Of a stretch of DNA of 64,000 nucleotides, positions 8,334 through 17,596 are shown one piece after another (position 1 is the first letter of the stretch; each line of letters opens with the position of its first letter). Location: the NCBI RefSeq assembly GCF_001049735.1, contig NZ_CVPC01000005.1, positions 62,001-126,000 of the forward strand, read 5' to 3'. Below the pieces are notes generated by a model. The model was not told the origin of the DNA, did no database searches, and was given only the letters and a program-made list of their open reading frames with translations. Source of the DNA: Nereida ignava (GTDB lineage: Bacteria > Pseudomonadota > Alphaproteobacteria > Rhodobacterales > Rhodobacteraceae). The position numbers and the translations under genes are program-made.

Positions 8334-9189
8334 TAAAAAAGTAGATGATGCGACCGGCGTTGAGACAACGGGTCACAGCTGGGACGGCATTTCAGAACTG
8401 AACAACCCGCTACCGCGTTGGTGGCTCTGGACCCTTTATGCCACTATTATCTGGGGCATTGCATATACCATCGCCTATCCCGCGTGGCCCATGATCAGCG
8501 GTGCGACCGAAGGCATGCTTGGCTACTCAACGCGCGGCGAAGTCGCCACACAAATCGCTGAGCATGAGGCCAAGAACGAAGACCTTGTGGCTCAACTTGT
8601 TGCGGCTGATCTAGAGACCTTGCCCCCAAGTGATGACCTGCACCGCTATGCAGTGTCTCGGGGTGGCGCTGTCTTCCGCGCCAATTGTAGCCAGTGTCAC
8701 GGCTCGGGTGCTGCGGGCGCAGTTGGCTATCCGAACCTTCTTGATGATGACTGGCTCTGGGGCGGCGACATCACAAACATCGCGGCAACAGTTGCCCACG
8801 GCATTCGAAACGAAACGGATGACGATGCGCGCTGGTCTGAGATGCCCGCCTTTGATGAAATCCTCGAGGACGCCGAAATTGCAGCAGTCGTTGAGCATGT
8901 GATCAGCCTCTCATCCCCTGATCACGATGCAAGCATTACAGATCAGGGAGCAGCAATCTTTGAAGAGAACTGCTCGGCTTGCCACGGAGACGCCGCACTA
9001 GGTAATCGCGACATTGGCGCACCAAATCTGGCTGATGCAATTTGGCTTTACGGCGGTGATCGTAGCGCCCTTGAACACTCGGTTCGCAACGCACGTTTCG
9101 GTCAAATGCCCGCATGGGGGCAACGTCTGTCTGAGGCCGATGTGCGCGCAGTTTCTGTCTATGTCCACGCCCTCGGCGGCGGCGAATAA
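8326..9189 (+). CDS. ccoP: cbb3-type cytochrome c oxidase subunit III CcoP
   Basis: Di-haem cytochrome c of 287 residues that feeds electrons into the cbb3 oxidase. The N-terminus carries NPLPRWWLWTLYATIIWGIAY, the conserved CcoP anchor (about residues 27-47), then two haem-binding CxxCH motifs at C121-H125 and C216-H220. The reading frame overlaps ccoQ by 8 bp and an AAGGA lies before the ATG. The last gene of ccoNOQP, followed by a hairpin at 9199-9226. Confidence 0.96.
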   Translation: MSDKKVDDATGVETTGHSWDGISELNNPLPRWWLWTLYATIIWGIAYTIAYPAWPMISGATEGMLGYSTRGEVATQIAEHEAKNEDLVAQLVAADLETLPPSDDLHRYAVSRGGAVFRANCSQCHGSGAAGAVGYPNLLDDDWLWGGDITNIAATVAHGIRNETDDDARWSEMPAFDEILEDAEIAAVVEHVISLSSPDHDASITDQGAAIFEENCSACHGDAALGNRDIGAPNLADAIWLYGGDRSALEHSVRNARFGQMPAWGQRLSEADVRAVSVYVHALGGGE

Positions 9190-9198
9190 GACGGATAG

Positions 9199-9226
9199 AA
9201 AGAGGCCTCCTCCCGATGGCCTCTTT
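9199..9226. terminator. Hairpin terminator after ccoNOQP
   Basis: AAAGAGGCC at 9199-9207 pairs perfectly with GGCCTCTTT at 9218-9226 around a 10-base loop, 10 bases after the ccoP stop. The T-run is only three long, so termination may be partial and let some transcripts reach ccoG. Confidence 0.7.
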
Positions 9227-9303
9227 CACACCTCGAAGCGGCCCTGTTCGCAAAACGCTGCCGCTTCGGGGCACATCCTTTACCCTCACAATTTTGCATA
9301 TGT

Positions 9304-9317
9304 TTGACCCAGATCAA
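9304..9317. promoter_or_regulatory. FNR box (one mismatch) of ccoGHIS
   Basis: TTGACCCAGATCAA differs from TTGATnnnnATCAA at one half-site base. TATGTT at 9341-9346 is a fair -10 near the class II distance, placing the start near 9353, about 18 bases before the ccoG ATG. Weaker activation than for ccoNOQP is expected. Confidence 0.75.
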
Positions 9318-9370
9318 GGTCAGCGCACCCCTTCAGCGTCTATGTTCATCCTGCGAACAGGAACAAACAC

Positions 9371-10783
9371 ATGTCAGAAAACCCTCCCCTTTATGCCGCC
9401 CAAGAACCAGTTTTTCCCCGGCGCGTGTCAGGCAAATTCCGAAACCTTAAGTGGTGGATCATGGCCGTCACCTTGGGGATTTACTACCTGACGCCGTGGA
9501 TACGCTGGGACCGCGGGCCAAGCCTACCGGACCAAGCAGTGCTTATCGACATGGCACACCGGCGGTTTTACTTCTTTTGGATCGAAATTTGGTCACACGA
9601 GTTTTACTTTGTGGCAGGGCTGCTCATCATGGCCGGTCTGGGGCTGTTTTTGTTCACCTCGGCGCTTGGTCGCGTGTGGTGCGGCTATACCTGCCCACAG
9701 ACCGTGTGGACTGACCTGTTCATTCTAGTCGAGCGCTGGATTGAGGGCGACAGAAATGCCCGCGTTAGGCTCTATAATGCCAAGTGGACACTGAAAAAAT
9801 GGCGTCTGCGGATCACCAAGTGGATTGTTTGGCTTCTGATCGCAGTGGCAACAGGTGGCGCGTGGGTGTTCTATTTTGCCGATGCGCCGACCCTGCTGAA
9901 CCAGCTGGCAACGCTTTCAGCACATCCAGTTGCTTATGGGACGATCGCAGTTCTGACTGCCACAACGTTTGTTTTTGGCGGTTTCATGCGCGAGCAAGTC
10001 TGCATCTACATGTGCCCTTGGCCGCGCATTCAAGCCGCAATGATGGACCCCGATACCCTAACAATCGGCTACCGCGATTGGCGTGGTGAGCCGCGCGGCA
10101 AACAGCGCGTCGAAGGCGCCGGAGACTGCATTGATTGCATGGCCTGCGTCAATGTTTGTCCCATGGGAATTGATATTCGCGACGGCCAACAAATGGAATG
10201 CATCACCTGCGGGCTGTGTATTGATGCTTGTGATGACATCATGGACAAAATCGGAAAGCCGCGCGGATTAATTGATTATCTGGCTCTATCAGATGAAACA
10301 GCAGAGCGCGCTGGCAAGCCGCCCAAAGCAATTTGGAAGCACGTATTTCGCCCCAGAACCATACTCTATACGGCGCTTTGGTCTCTGATTGGTGTGGGTC
10401 TTGTGTACGCTTTGTTCGTGCGCACAGACATTGAATTAACCGTCAGCCCCGTGCGTAATCCGACATTCATCGTTCAGTCTGATGGGGCTATCCGCAACGT
10501 TTACGAAGTGCGCCTGCGCAACAAATTAGGTGAGCCACGCCAGTTTCACCTAAGCCTTTCGAGCGATGAAATTCTACGCATTGACGTTGACGGAACTAAT
10601 GGTCGCCTAACTTTTGATGTGCCCGCCAATGCCACACAGCTCAAACGTGTCTACCTGACTGCGCGCGCCACAGACCCTGCCGCACGTGTTGCAAACACGC
10701 CCGTCCGCATCTGGGTAGAGGACATCTCAAGCACCGAACGCGCCTACCGCGACACCACGTTTAACGGAAAGGTTTCACAATGA
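9371..10783 (+). CDS. ccoG: cbb3 oxidase accessory ferredoxin-like protein CcoG (RdxB/FixG)
   Basis: Membrane iron-sulfur protein of 470 residues needed for copper handling in cbb3 oxidase assembly; recent work on the family points to Cu(II) reduction. About five membrane spans surround a cytoplasmic loop with two 4Fe-4S motifs, C253xxC256xxC259xxxC263 and C277xxC280xxC283xxxC287. WCGYTCPQTVWTD (103-115) and CIYMCPWPRIQ (211-221) are family signatures. The C-terminal 110 residues form a periplasmic Ig-like domain. AGGA precedes the ATG. First gene of ccoGHIS; its stop overlaps ccoH by 4 bp. Confidence 0.95.
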   Translation: MSENPPLYAAQEPVFPRRVSGKFRNLKWWIMAVTLGIYYLTPWIRWDRGPSLPDQAVLIDMAHRRFYFFWIEIWSHEFYFVAGLLIMAGLGLFLFTSALGRVWCGYTCPQTVWTDLFILVERWIEGDRNARVRLYNAKWTLKKWRLRITKWIVWLLIAVATGGAWVFYFADAPTLLNQLATLSAHPVAYGTIAVLTATTFVFGGFMREQVCIYMCPWPRIQAAMMDPDTLTIGYRDWRGEPRGKQRVEGAGDCIDCMACVNVCPMGIDIRDGQQMECITCGLCIDACDDIMDKIGKPRGLIDYLALSDETAERAGKPPKAIWKHVFRPRTILYTALWSLIGVGLVYALFVRTDIELTVSPVRNPTFIVQSDGAIRNVYEVRLRNKLGEPRQFHLSLSSDEILRIDVDGTNGRLTFDVPANATQLKRVYLTARATDPAARVANTPVRIWVEDISSTERAYRDTTFNGKVSQ

Positions 10784-11259
10784 CCCAAGTACGCCCAAAC
10801 ACAGCCACGGCTTTCACGATCAAGGGCTGGCACGTCTTTGCCGTTTTCGCCACGGCCTTCGGGATTATCATCTCCGTCAACCTGACGCTGGCGTTCAACG
10901 CAGTGCGCACCTTCCCAGGTCTTGAGGTGAAAAACTCTTACGTTGCCAGTCAGTCCTTCAACCAAGACAGGGCAGCGCAACTTTCTTTGGGCTGGTCTGT
11001 CGCCGCCAAAGTACAAAACGACGAGTTAATCTTGACCATTGTGCAAGACGGCAATCCCATTGCACCGCGTATTGAACAAGCCATCTTTGGCTGCGCCACA
11101 TCTGTTGCCGCAGATCAAACGCCACAGTTCGTACACGACGGCACGTCCTTTCGCGCCAAAGTGGTGGCGGGTGCGGGCAACTGGAACTTGCGCCTGAAGG
11201 CCCGCGCAGAAGACGGCACCCTATTTCAACAACGCATCATCGTAGAGACCCCGAAATGA
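10780..11259 (+). CDS. ccoH: cbb3 oxidase assembly protein CcoH (FixH)
   Basis: Single-span membrane protein of 159 residues with a periplasmic domain; CcoH binds the CcoN-CcoQ part of the nascent oxidase. The membrane helix lies at about residues 17-40 (FAVFATAFGIIISVNLTLAF), and LEVKNSYVASQSFN just after it is typical of FixH. The start overlaps ccoG and the stop overlaps ccoI, each by 4 bp, so the genes are translationally coupled. Confidence 0.92.
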   Translation: MTQVRPNTATAFTIKGWHVFAVFATAFGIIISVNLTLAFNAVRTFPGLEVKNSYVASQSFNQDRAAQLSLGWSVAAKVQNDELILTIVQDGNPIAPRIEQAIFGCATSVAADQTPQFVHDGTSFRAKVVAGAGNWNLRLKARAEDGTLFQQRIIVETPK

Positions 11260-13382
11260 CAGCCGCCTGCCCTGCCTGCATCGGCGCAACGGGTCCCGCA
11301 GAATTTGCGGCAAGCAATGCACCTGATGCGATGCAATTTTCGTTGCCAACAATTCACTGTACCGCCTGTATCGGAAAGATTGAACGCGGACTAGTCAGCC
11401 AAAACGGCGTGCAGTCAGTTCGTGTAAATCTGTCTCTAAAGCGCCTTACAGTAACTGGTCCGGTACAATCAGACGCCATCATATCCGCCGTAAAATCGCT
11501 CGGGTTTGAGATATATCCTCTGGATGCTGCGACACTTGCAAACACAACGGATAAAGCAGGCCGCAACCTGTTAATCCGTATGGCCGTCGCGGGCTTTGCC
11601 ATGATGAACGTGATGCTCTTGTCCGTGGCTGTCTGGTCAGGTGCTTCTGACGCAACGCGCGATTTCTTCCACCTGATCTCGGCTGCGATCGCCCTGCCAA
11701 CCGTCGCCTATTCCGCCCAACCGTTCTTTCAAAATGCTCTGAGTGCCTTGCGTAAAGGTGGTTTGAACATGGATGTGCCAATCTCTCTGGCCATCATATT
11801 GGCTGCTGGAATGTCGCTGTTTGAAACCTTGAATGGTGGGGAACACGCCTACTTTGATGCAGCTGTGTCACTGACCTTCTTTTTGCTAATTGGTCGTTAT
11901 CTTGACCATCAGACCCGCTCTGCAGCACGTTCTGCGGCCAAAGAACTGACTGCGCTTGAAAGCCATACGGCTGACCGTATTCGGAACGGTGTTGCGCAGA
12001 CGGTCCAACTGTCAGAAGTGGCCGTTGATGACATTATCGCTGTCCCCGCAGGCACCCGCGTCCCAGTAGACGGCGTTCTGTTGAGCGAAGCTGCATTGAT
12101 GGATCGGTCGTTTCTGACAGGCGAAAGTGCGGCCGTGCACTTGAACCAAGGATCAGAGATTCAAGCAGGTGAAGTGAACCTTGCAGGACCGCTGCAAATT
12201 CGCGCAACTGCCGTTGGTGAAGACACAACTCTGCGCCGGATGGCAGAACTGGTGGAATTGGCAGAGAGCGGGCGCAACGGCTATACCGCGCTGGCCGACC
12301 GTGCAGCCGCGATCTATGCACCGGCCGTTCATTTGTTGGCATTGGTCGCGTTTTTAGCATGGTGGGTAATCGGCGGCGACGTACGTCATGCCCTCAATAT
12401 CGCGATTGCGGTGCTGATCATTACCTGCCCCTGCGCCCTTGGTTTAGCAGTTCCAGCAGTCACAACTGCCGCCATCAGCAGGCTCTTCAACGCGGGCTTT
12501 CTGGTCAAACACGCCACTGCCCTCGAACGACTGGCCGAGGTGAATTACGTTGTGTTCGACAAAACAGGGACTTTGACGAAACCTGCCGTCCACGTGCCAG
12601 AAAATCTTACAAAGACAGAGCGCGCGGTCGCGCTTGGGTTGGCACAAGTCTCGCACCACCCAATGTCGCGTGCATTGGTTGAGCAATTGCAAACGCAATC
12701 GCCCGCCCCGTTGGAGGATATCACAGAAGTTGTCGGCCAAGGTGTTCAGGGGCGGTATCTTGGTCAGGAGGTTCAACTTGGACGGGGTCAATGGCTTGGT
12801 GCGTCATTTGCGGGGTTGGGCATGCGCATCGGTGATGCAAGCCCAATTCAGTTTGAAGCACCCGAAACCCTTCGCACCGGTGTGCGTGAGGCCCTATCGG
12901 AATTGTGCTTACCTGCAGAAGTTGTCACCGGCGACGCGACCGAGCCTGCACAAAGCTTTGCCAAACGGATCGGACTGAAGATCACTGCAAACGCGCGTCC
13001 CACTGATAAGCTTGAGCGGATCAGCGCGCTGGAGGCGGAGGGTAAACGTGTTCTCATGGTGGGTGACGGGCTGAATGACACCGCCGCATTGGCGTCAGCA
13101 CATGCATCAATCGCGCCGGCCTTGGCGCTTGAGGCATCGCGCAGCGCATCTGATGTGGTCATTTTGAAAGACAACTTCACCGCGCTGCCCATGGTTTTGC
13201 GCGTTGCCAAGGCGACCCAAGACCTATCCAAACAGAACTTCGCAATTGCGGCGGCCTACAACATGATCGCAATCCCCATCGCCCTTGCAGGAGCGGCGAC
13301 CCCCCTTGCGGCGGCGCTGGCAATGTCAGTTTCCTCCATTACAGTTTTGCTCAATTCGCAACGCATGAGGTCCGTCAAATGA
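11256..13382 (+). CDS. ccoI: Copper-exporting P1B-type ATPase CcoI (FixI)
   Basis: Exports Cu(I) from the cytoplasm to feed the CuB site of cbb3 oxidase. The 708-residue protein has an N-terminal CPACIG, a heavy-metal domain with C35-T-A-C38, about eight membrane spans, the copper channel motif CPC at about residues 390-392, the phosphorylation motif DKTGTLT from D435, and a GDGLND hinge near residue 604. These are all present, so the pump should be active. Overlaps ccoH by 4 bp and ccoS by 4 bp. Confidence 0.95.
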   Translation: MTAACPACIGATGPAEFAASNAPDAMQFSLPTIHCTACIGKIERGLVSQNGVQSVRVNLSLKRLTVTGPVQSDAIISAVKSLGFEIYPLDAATLANTTDKAGRNLLIRMAVAGFAMMNVMLLSVAVWSGASDATRDFFHLISAAIALPTVAYSAQPFFQNALSALRKGGLNMDVPISLAIILAAGMSLFETLNGGEHAYFDAAVSLTFFLLIGRYLDHQTRSAARSAAKELTALESHTADRIRNGVAQTVQLSEVAVDDIIAVPAGTRVPVDGVLLSEAALMDRSFLTGESAAVHLNQGSEIQAGEVNLAGPLQIRATAVGEDTTLRRMAELVELAESGRNGYTALADRAAAIYAPAVHLLALVAFLAWWVIGGDVRHALNIAIAVLIITCPCALGLAVPAVTTAAISRLFNAGFLVKHATALERLAEVNYVVFDKTGTLTKPAVHVPENLTKTERAVALGLAQVSHHPMSRALVEQLQTQSPAPLEDITEVVGQGVQGRYLGQEVQLGRGQWLGASFAGLGMRIGDASPIQFEAPETLRTGVREALSELCLPAEVVTGDATEPAQSFAKRIGLKITANARPTDKLERISALEAEGKRVLMVGDGLNDTAALASAHASIAPALALEASRSASDVVILKDNFTALPMVLRVAKATQDLSKQNFAIAAAYNMIAIPIALAGAATPLAAALAMSVSSITVLLNSQRMRSVK

Positions 13383-13519
13383 ACGTATTAGTTGTCCTCA
13401 TTCCGATTTCCCTAATCTTGGGTGGGCTCGGCCTTGCTGCTTTTTTATGGGCCGTGAAGTCTGACCAATTTGATGATGCCCAAGGCAACGCAGCCCGTAT
13501 TTTACTTGATGATGAATGA
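13379..13519 (+). CDS. ccoS: cbb3 oxidase maturation protein CcoS
   Basis: Short gene of 46 residues starting in the ATGA overlap with ccoI. One membrane helix (about residues 3-25) is followed by AVKSDQFDD, the CcoS signature with an acidic C-terminus. The family is required for insertion of cofactors into the oxidase. Length is typical. It closes the ccoGHIS operon; smpB follows after 56 bp. Confidence 0.93.
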   Translation: MNVLVVLIPISLILGGLGLAAFLWAVKSDQFDDAQGNAARILLDDE

Positions 13520-13575
13520 GGCCCCGCGCCATGACGAACCTTGCCAAGCGGCATTGCTGCGCTTAGGTCTGCCCC

Positions 13576-14055
13576 ATGGCCAAACCAAAGACAGACCCCA
13601 ATTATAAAGTTATCGCCGAGAACCGCCGCGCGCGATTTGATTATGCTATCGAGAGCGATCTTGAAGTTGGCATGATGTTGATGGGGTCCGAGGTGAAATC
13701 CCTTCGTACGGGGTCGGCCAACATTGCCGAAAGCTATGTGACTGTCGAAGACGGCGAGATGTGGATCGTGAACTCCTACATCAGCCTTTATGCCCAAGCA
13801 AAAACTTGGGGCCACATTGAGCGTCGCCGTCGCAAGCTTCTGGCGTCGCGCAAAGAAATTGCTCGGTTGTGGCAAGATGTAAGCCGTAAGGGCATGACGA
13901 TTGTGCCGCTGGTTGTTTATTTCAATCACAAAGGGCTGGTCAAAATGAAGATCGGCCTCGCCAAAGGTAAGAAGAACCACGACAAGCGTGATACCTCTGC
14001 CAAGCGCGATTGGGGGCGTCAGAAACAACGCCTTTTGAAGCAAGGCAGCCAGTAA
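13576..14055 (+). CDS. smpB: SsrA-binding protein SmpB
   Basis: Partner of tmRNA in rescue of stalled ribosomes. The 159-residue protein starts with the conserved core [18 protein letters not shown] and [19 protein letters not shown] and ends in the basic tail [19 protein letters not shown], which reaches into the empty mRNA channel. The frame and length are normal. Usually found near dapA in related bacteria; here it follows the cbb3 assembly operon. Confidence 0.96.
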   Translation: MAKPKTDPNYKVIAENRRARFDYAIESDLEVGMMLMGSEVKSLRTGSANIAESYVTVEDGEMWIVNSYISLYAQAKTWGHIERRRRKLLASRKEIARLWQDVSRKGMTIVPLVVYFNHKGLVKMKIGLAKGKKNHDKRDTSAKRDWGRQKQRLLKQGSQ

Positions 14056-14151
14056 CTTACCGTTTGAGAATTTACAGTTTACTTGGCGCATTCTTGCGTT
14101 ATGTCGCTGCGCAGACTACCTGTGCCCCGCAACATCTGGAAAGCTGACCTC

Positions 14152-15012
14152 ATGGAAAATGATATAAAATCACTCGTGTCCACTGATTGGCTCGCCGAGC
14201 ACATCAAGGACCCTGATCTGCGCATTCTGGATGCATCTTGGTATCTGCCTGACGCGGGTCGTGACCCACGGTCTGAATTTGACGCAGCACATATCAAAGG
14301 GGCACGATTCTTTGATATTGATGAAGTCGCTGATCTTCGTTCGGCACTGCCGCACACCGTACCACCAGTTGAGAAATTTATGTCCCGCATGCGCGCGATT
14401 GGCGTAGGCGACGGGCATCAGGTGGTGGTCTATGATGGTGCGGGCCTGTTTAGCGCGGCGCGTGTTTGGTGGACATTCCGCCTGATGGGTTTTGAAAACG
14501 TCGCTGTATTGGATGGCGGGCTGCCTAAATGGCAAGCAGAGGGTCGCCCCGTTGACGCCAAGCCCGCGACAATTCGTGACCGCCACATGATCGTGAAACG
14601 CCAAGACCACCTCATTAAGGACGTCACCCAAGTTGCCCGTGCCGCCAAGCTGGAAGATCACACAATCATCGATGCGCGTCCCGCACCGCGGTTTGAGGGC
14701 ACAGCCCCAGAACCCCGTGAAGGCATGCGTGCAGGCCACATTCCCAATTCGCAAAATGTGCCGTTCTCGACCCTTCTGAACGATGATAAAACAATGAAAC
14801 CCAAAGCTGATCTTCAGGCGATTTTTGACGCCGCTGGCGCAGATTTGTCCAAGCCGATTATCACCACGTGTGGCTCCGGCGTAACTGCCTGCGTCCTTGC
14901 GCTTGCTCTCTACCAAATCGGCAAAACCGATGCCGCAGTTTATGATGGCAGCTGGTCAGAGTGGGGCATGTACGGCGATCTTCCAATTGCAACAGGACCG
15001 GCAGATGCTTGA
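14152..15012 (+). CDS. sseA: 3-mercaptopyruvate/thiosulfate sulfurtransferase SseA
   Basis: Two-domain rhodanese of 286 residues from the ATG at 14152 (MENDIKSLVS); in-frame codons upstream add 23 unlikely residues. The first domain carries YDGAGLFSAARVWWTFR without a catalytic cysteine; the second has the active-site loop CGSGVTA with C240, the mercaptopyruvate sulfurtransferase version rather than the classical rhodanese loop. It moves sulfur from 3-mercaptopyruvate to thiol or cyanide acceptors. The stop overlaps the next gene by 8 bp; transaminases of this class can make mercaptopyruvate from cysteine, which would connect the two. Confidence 0.93.
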   Translation: MENDIKSLVSTDWLAEHIKDPDLRILDASWYLPDAGRDPRSEFDAAHIKGARFFDIDEVADLRSALPHTVPPVEKFMSRMRAIGVGDGHQVVVYDGAGLFSAARVWWTFRLMGFENVAVLDGGLPKWQAEGRPVDAKPATIRDRHMIVKRQDHLIKDVTQVARAAKLEDHTIIDARPAPRFEGTAPEPREGMRAGHIPNSQNVPFSTLLNDDKTMKPKADLQAIFDAAGADLSKPIITTCGSGVTACVLALALYQIGKTDAAVYDGSWSEWGMYGDLPIATGPADA

Positions 15013-16189
15013 GAACCTCCAACCCCAAGCGGGTGATAAAATCCTCGCACTCATGGCGGCATACCGCGCTGATCCACGCGACACCAAAATTGATCTTGGT
15101 GTAGGGGTTTATAAGGACGCCACGGGACACACACCCATCATGCGGGCCATTAAATCAGCCGAGCACCGCCTTTGGGAGGAGCAAGACACCAAAACATACG
15201 TTGGGCTTGCCGGTGATCCAGAGTTCAGCGCGGCTATGGCCCGTTTGGTTTTGGGAGATGGCACAAACCTTGATCAGGTAGCGGCCGCCGCCACCCCCGG
15301 TGGTACGGGCGCCATCCGTCAGGGCTTTGAGTTAATCCGCCATGCGAACCCCGATGCGACGGTCTGGATTTCAAACCCCACGTGGCCAAACCACCCCTCT
15401 ATTCTTAGCTACCTTGGCATACCCACCAAAGAGTACCGCTACTTTGATGCGCAAACACGCGGAACAGACATTGAGGGCATGCTTGCCGATTTAACAGGTG
15501 CAAAAGCCGGTGACGTTGTTCTGCTGCATGGGTGCTGCCACAACCCGACCGGTGCGAACCTGACTGCTCCTGAATGGCAGCGCGTTATTGATTTGATGCA
15601 AGATCATGGGCTGATCCCGTTTATCGATATCGCATATCAGGGCTTTGGTGACGGGCTTGAAGAAGACGCCGCAGCGACCCGCACAGTGGTTCAACAGATG
15701 CCGCAAACCCTGATTGCTGCAAGCTGTTCAAAGAATTTTGGCATCTACCGCGAGCGGACAGGTGTGCTGATGGCCATCAGCCAAGACGCCGCAGTGAAAA
15801 AAACGGCTCAAGACACGCTTGCGTTTTTGAACCGTCAGAACTTTAGTTTTCCACCGGATCATGGCGCACGGCTGGTGACGATGATTTTGCAGGACGAAAC
15901 GCTGCGCGCAGAATGGGCGAGTGAGCTTGAAGAAGTCCGCCTCAATATGCTGGGCCTACGGCAACAGTTAGCTGATGAGATGAAACGTCTGACTAACTCG
16001 GACCGGTTTGATTTCATCGCAACGCACCGCGGGATGTTCAGCCGTATTGGTGCCACCCCAGAGCAAGTCGAAAAGCTGCGCCAAGATCACGGCATTTACA
16101 TGGTTGGCGACAGCCGCGTGAACATTGCCGGACTAAGCGCGTCAACCGTCCCTGTTCTGGCACGCGCGTTGGTTGAAGCAGGCGTATAA
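15005..16189 (+). CDS. Aromatic/aspartate aminotransferase (class I PLP)
   Basis: PLP enzyme of 394 residues from the ATG at 15005, overlapping sseA by 8 bp. Motifs of the AspC/TyrB group are clear: LGVGVYKD near residue 33, SNPTWPNH at about 122, LHGCCHNPTGANL at about 174, and ASCSKNFGIYRERTG with the PLP lysine at about 240. These enzymes exchange amino groups between aromatic amino acids or aspartate and 2-oxoglutarate. Sequence alone does not settle aromatic versus aspartate preference. A strong terminator follows. Confidence 0.92.
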   Translation: MLENLQPQAGDKILALMAAYRADPRDTKIDLGVGVYKDATGHTPIMRAIKSAEHRLWEEQDTKTYVGLAGDPEFSAAMARLVLGDGTNLDQVAAAATPGGTGAIRQGFELIRHANPDATVWISNPTWPNHPSILSYLGIPTKEYRYFDAQTRGTDIEGMLADLTGAKAGDVVLLHGCCHNPTGANLTAPEWQRVIDLMQDHGLIPFIDIAYQGFGDGLEEDAAATRTVVQQMPQTLIAASCSKNFGIYRERTGVLMAISQDAAVKKTAQDTLAFLNRQNFSFPPDHGARLVTMILQDETLRAEWASELEEVRLNMLGLRQQLADEMKRLTNSDRFDFIATHRGMFSRIGATPEQVEKLRQDHGIYMVGDSRVNIAGLSASTVPVLARALVEAGV

Positions 16190-16198
16190 ATAGAAAAG

Positions 16199-16230
16199 GC
16201 CCCCCACATTGCTGCGGGGGGCAAGTTTTT
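16199..16230. terminator. Terminator between aminotransferase and amtB
   Basis: GCCCCCC at 16199-16205 pairs with GGGGGGC at 16216-16222, followed by AAGTTTTT. Upstream AAAA (16195-16198) gives a T-run on the minus strand too, so it may work in both directions between these convergent genes. Confidence 0.85.
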
Positions 16231-16252
16231 CGAAAATACCAACGGGAAGGTG

Positions 16253-17569
16253 TTAGCCTTTCGAGAACTCAGGGTATGCTTCCATTCCCAACTCGGTCAC
16301 GTCCAAGCCGTTGATTTCTGCTTCTTCGCTGACACGGATGCCGATCACACCCTTCATCAATGTGAAGGCAATCAAGCTTACGACGAAGACGAAGATACCG
16401 ATTGCTGCAAAGCCGATGAACTGTGTCACGAATGACGTGTCAGCTGTGTAAACCGGCACAACCATTGTGCCCCAGAAACCTGCGATCAAGTGGACCGGAA
16501 TGGCACCAACGACATCGTCAATCTTCAGTTTGTCGAGCATTGGAACAGCAACCACAACGATCACACCACCAACAGCACCAATCCAAAGTGCACCGAACAA
16601 TGTTGGGTCAAGCGGACCAGCAGTGATAGACACCAGACCAGCAAGCGCACCGTTTAGAACCATTGTCAGGTCAGGCTTTTTGTAGAGAGCTTGTGTCAGC
16701 AACAGGGCTGCAACCGCACCGGCAGACGCTGCCATGTTTGTGTTTGCAAAGATACGACCAACGTCAGTGATGTCGCCAACTGTACCCGCAGCAAGCTGTG
16801 AGCCACCGTTAAAGCCGAACCAACCCAACCACAGGATAAATGTACCCAAAGTGGCAAGCGCAAGGTTAGAACCTGGCATTGGCACAACACGGCCGTCTTT
16901 GTATTTCCCAATCCGCGCACCAAGAACCAAGGCACCTGCGAGTGCGGCGAAACCACCAGCTGCGTGCACCAAAGTTGAGCCAGCAAAGTCAGAGAAACCC
17001 ATCTCGGACAACCAGCCGCCGCCCCACTGCCAGCTTGCTTCGATCGGATAGATGAAGCCGGTCAGGACAACAACAAAGATCAAGAAAGGCCACAGTTTTA
17101 CGCGCTCGGCCAATGTGCCTGAAACGATAGAAGCAGTTGTCGCACAGAACATCAGTTGGAAGAAGAAGTCAGAGGCAACAGATGCGTAATCCAATGATGC
17201 ATCAGCAGCGCCTAGGCCAACTGGCTCAAGCGATGTGGGGCTAAAGCCACCAAGCCAACCTTCGATGATCCATTCACCTGGGTACATCAGGTTAAAGCCA
17301 ACGGCCCAATACATGATGCCTGCAAGTGAAAACAGAGCGATGTTTTTGGTAAGCTGCGTGGTAACGTTTTTCGAACGCACCAAACCCGCTTCCAGCATCG
17401 CAAAGCCAGCGGCCATCCAGAAAACCAAAAAGCCGCCAACCAAAAACAGCAGCGTTGTCATGATGTAGGGGCCGATTTCGTCAAAGCCCGGCGCAGCGTC
17501 CTGTGCAAAACCCATGCTCGGCAGCGCAATCGCGGCTGCAGCAAGGGGGAGTGATTTCATAAATTTCAT
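16253..17569 (-). CDS. amtB: Ammonium transporter AmtB
   Basis: Inner-membrane ammonium channel of 438 residues. A signal sequence (about residues 1-22, ending SMGFAQ) precedes eleven membrane helices, as in other AmtB proteins. Family motifs include FWMAAGFAMLEAGLVRSKN near residue 50, DFAGSTLVHAAGGFAAL at about 175, and the pore histidines in VHAAGG and IPVHLIAGFWG. It lies 27 bp downstream of glnK, the standard glnK-amtB pair in which GlnK plugs the channel when nitrogen is plentiful. Expression is probably nitrogen-controlled, but I could not find a clear sigma-54 promoter. Confidence 0.96.
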   Translation of the reverse strand: MKFMKSLPLAAAAIALPSMGFAQDAAPGFDEIGPYIMTTLLFLVGGFLVFWMAAGFAMLEAGLVRSKNVTTQLTKNIALFSLAGIMYWAVGFNLMYPGEWIIEGWLGGFSPTSLEPVGLGAADASLDYASVASDFFFQLMFCATTASIVSGTLAERVKLWPFLIFVVVLTGFIYPIEASWQWGGGWLSEMGFSDFAGSTLVHAAGGFAALAGALVLGARIGKYKDGRVVPMPGSNLALATLGTFILWLGWFGFNGGSQLAAGTVGDITDVGRIFANTNMAASAGAVAALLLTQALYKKPDLTMVLNGALAGLVSITAGPLDPTLFGALWIGAVGGVIVVVAVPMLDKLKIDDVVGAIPVHLIAGFWGTMVVPVYTADTSFVTQFIGFAAIGIFVFVVSLIAFTLMKGVIGIRVSEEAEINGLDVTELGMEAYPEFSKG

Positions 17570-17596
17570 CGGTCCATATGTCCCTTAGTTGGCGCC

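Noticed and set aside
13375-14091. Minus-strand frame of 238 codons opposite smpB
   Set aside because: Covers smpB and the end of ccoS; His-rich antisense translation with no coding signs.
14170-14916. Minus-strand frame of 248 codons opposite sseA
   Set aside because: Fully antisense to a well-supported sulfurtransferase; no Shine-Dalgarno or motifs.
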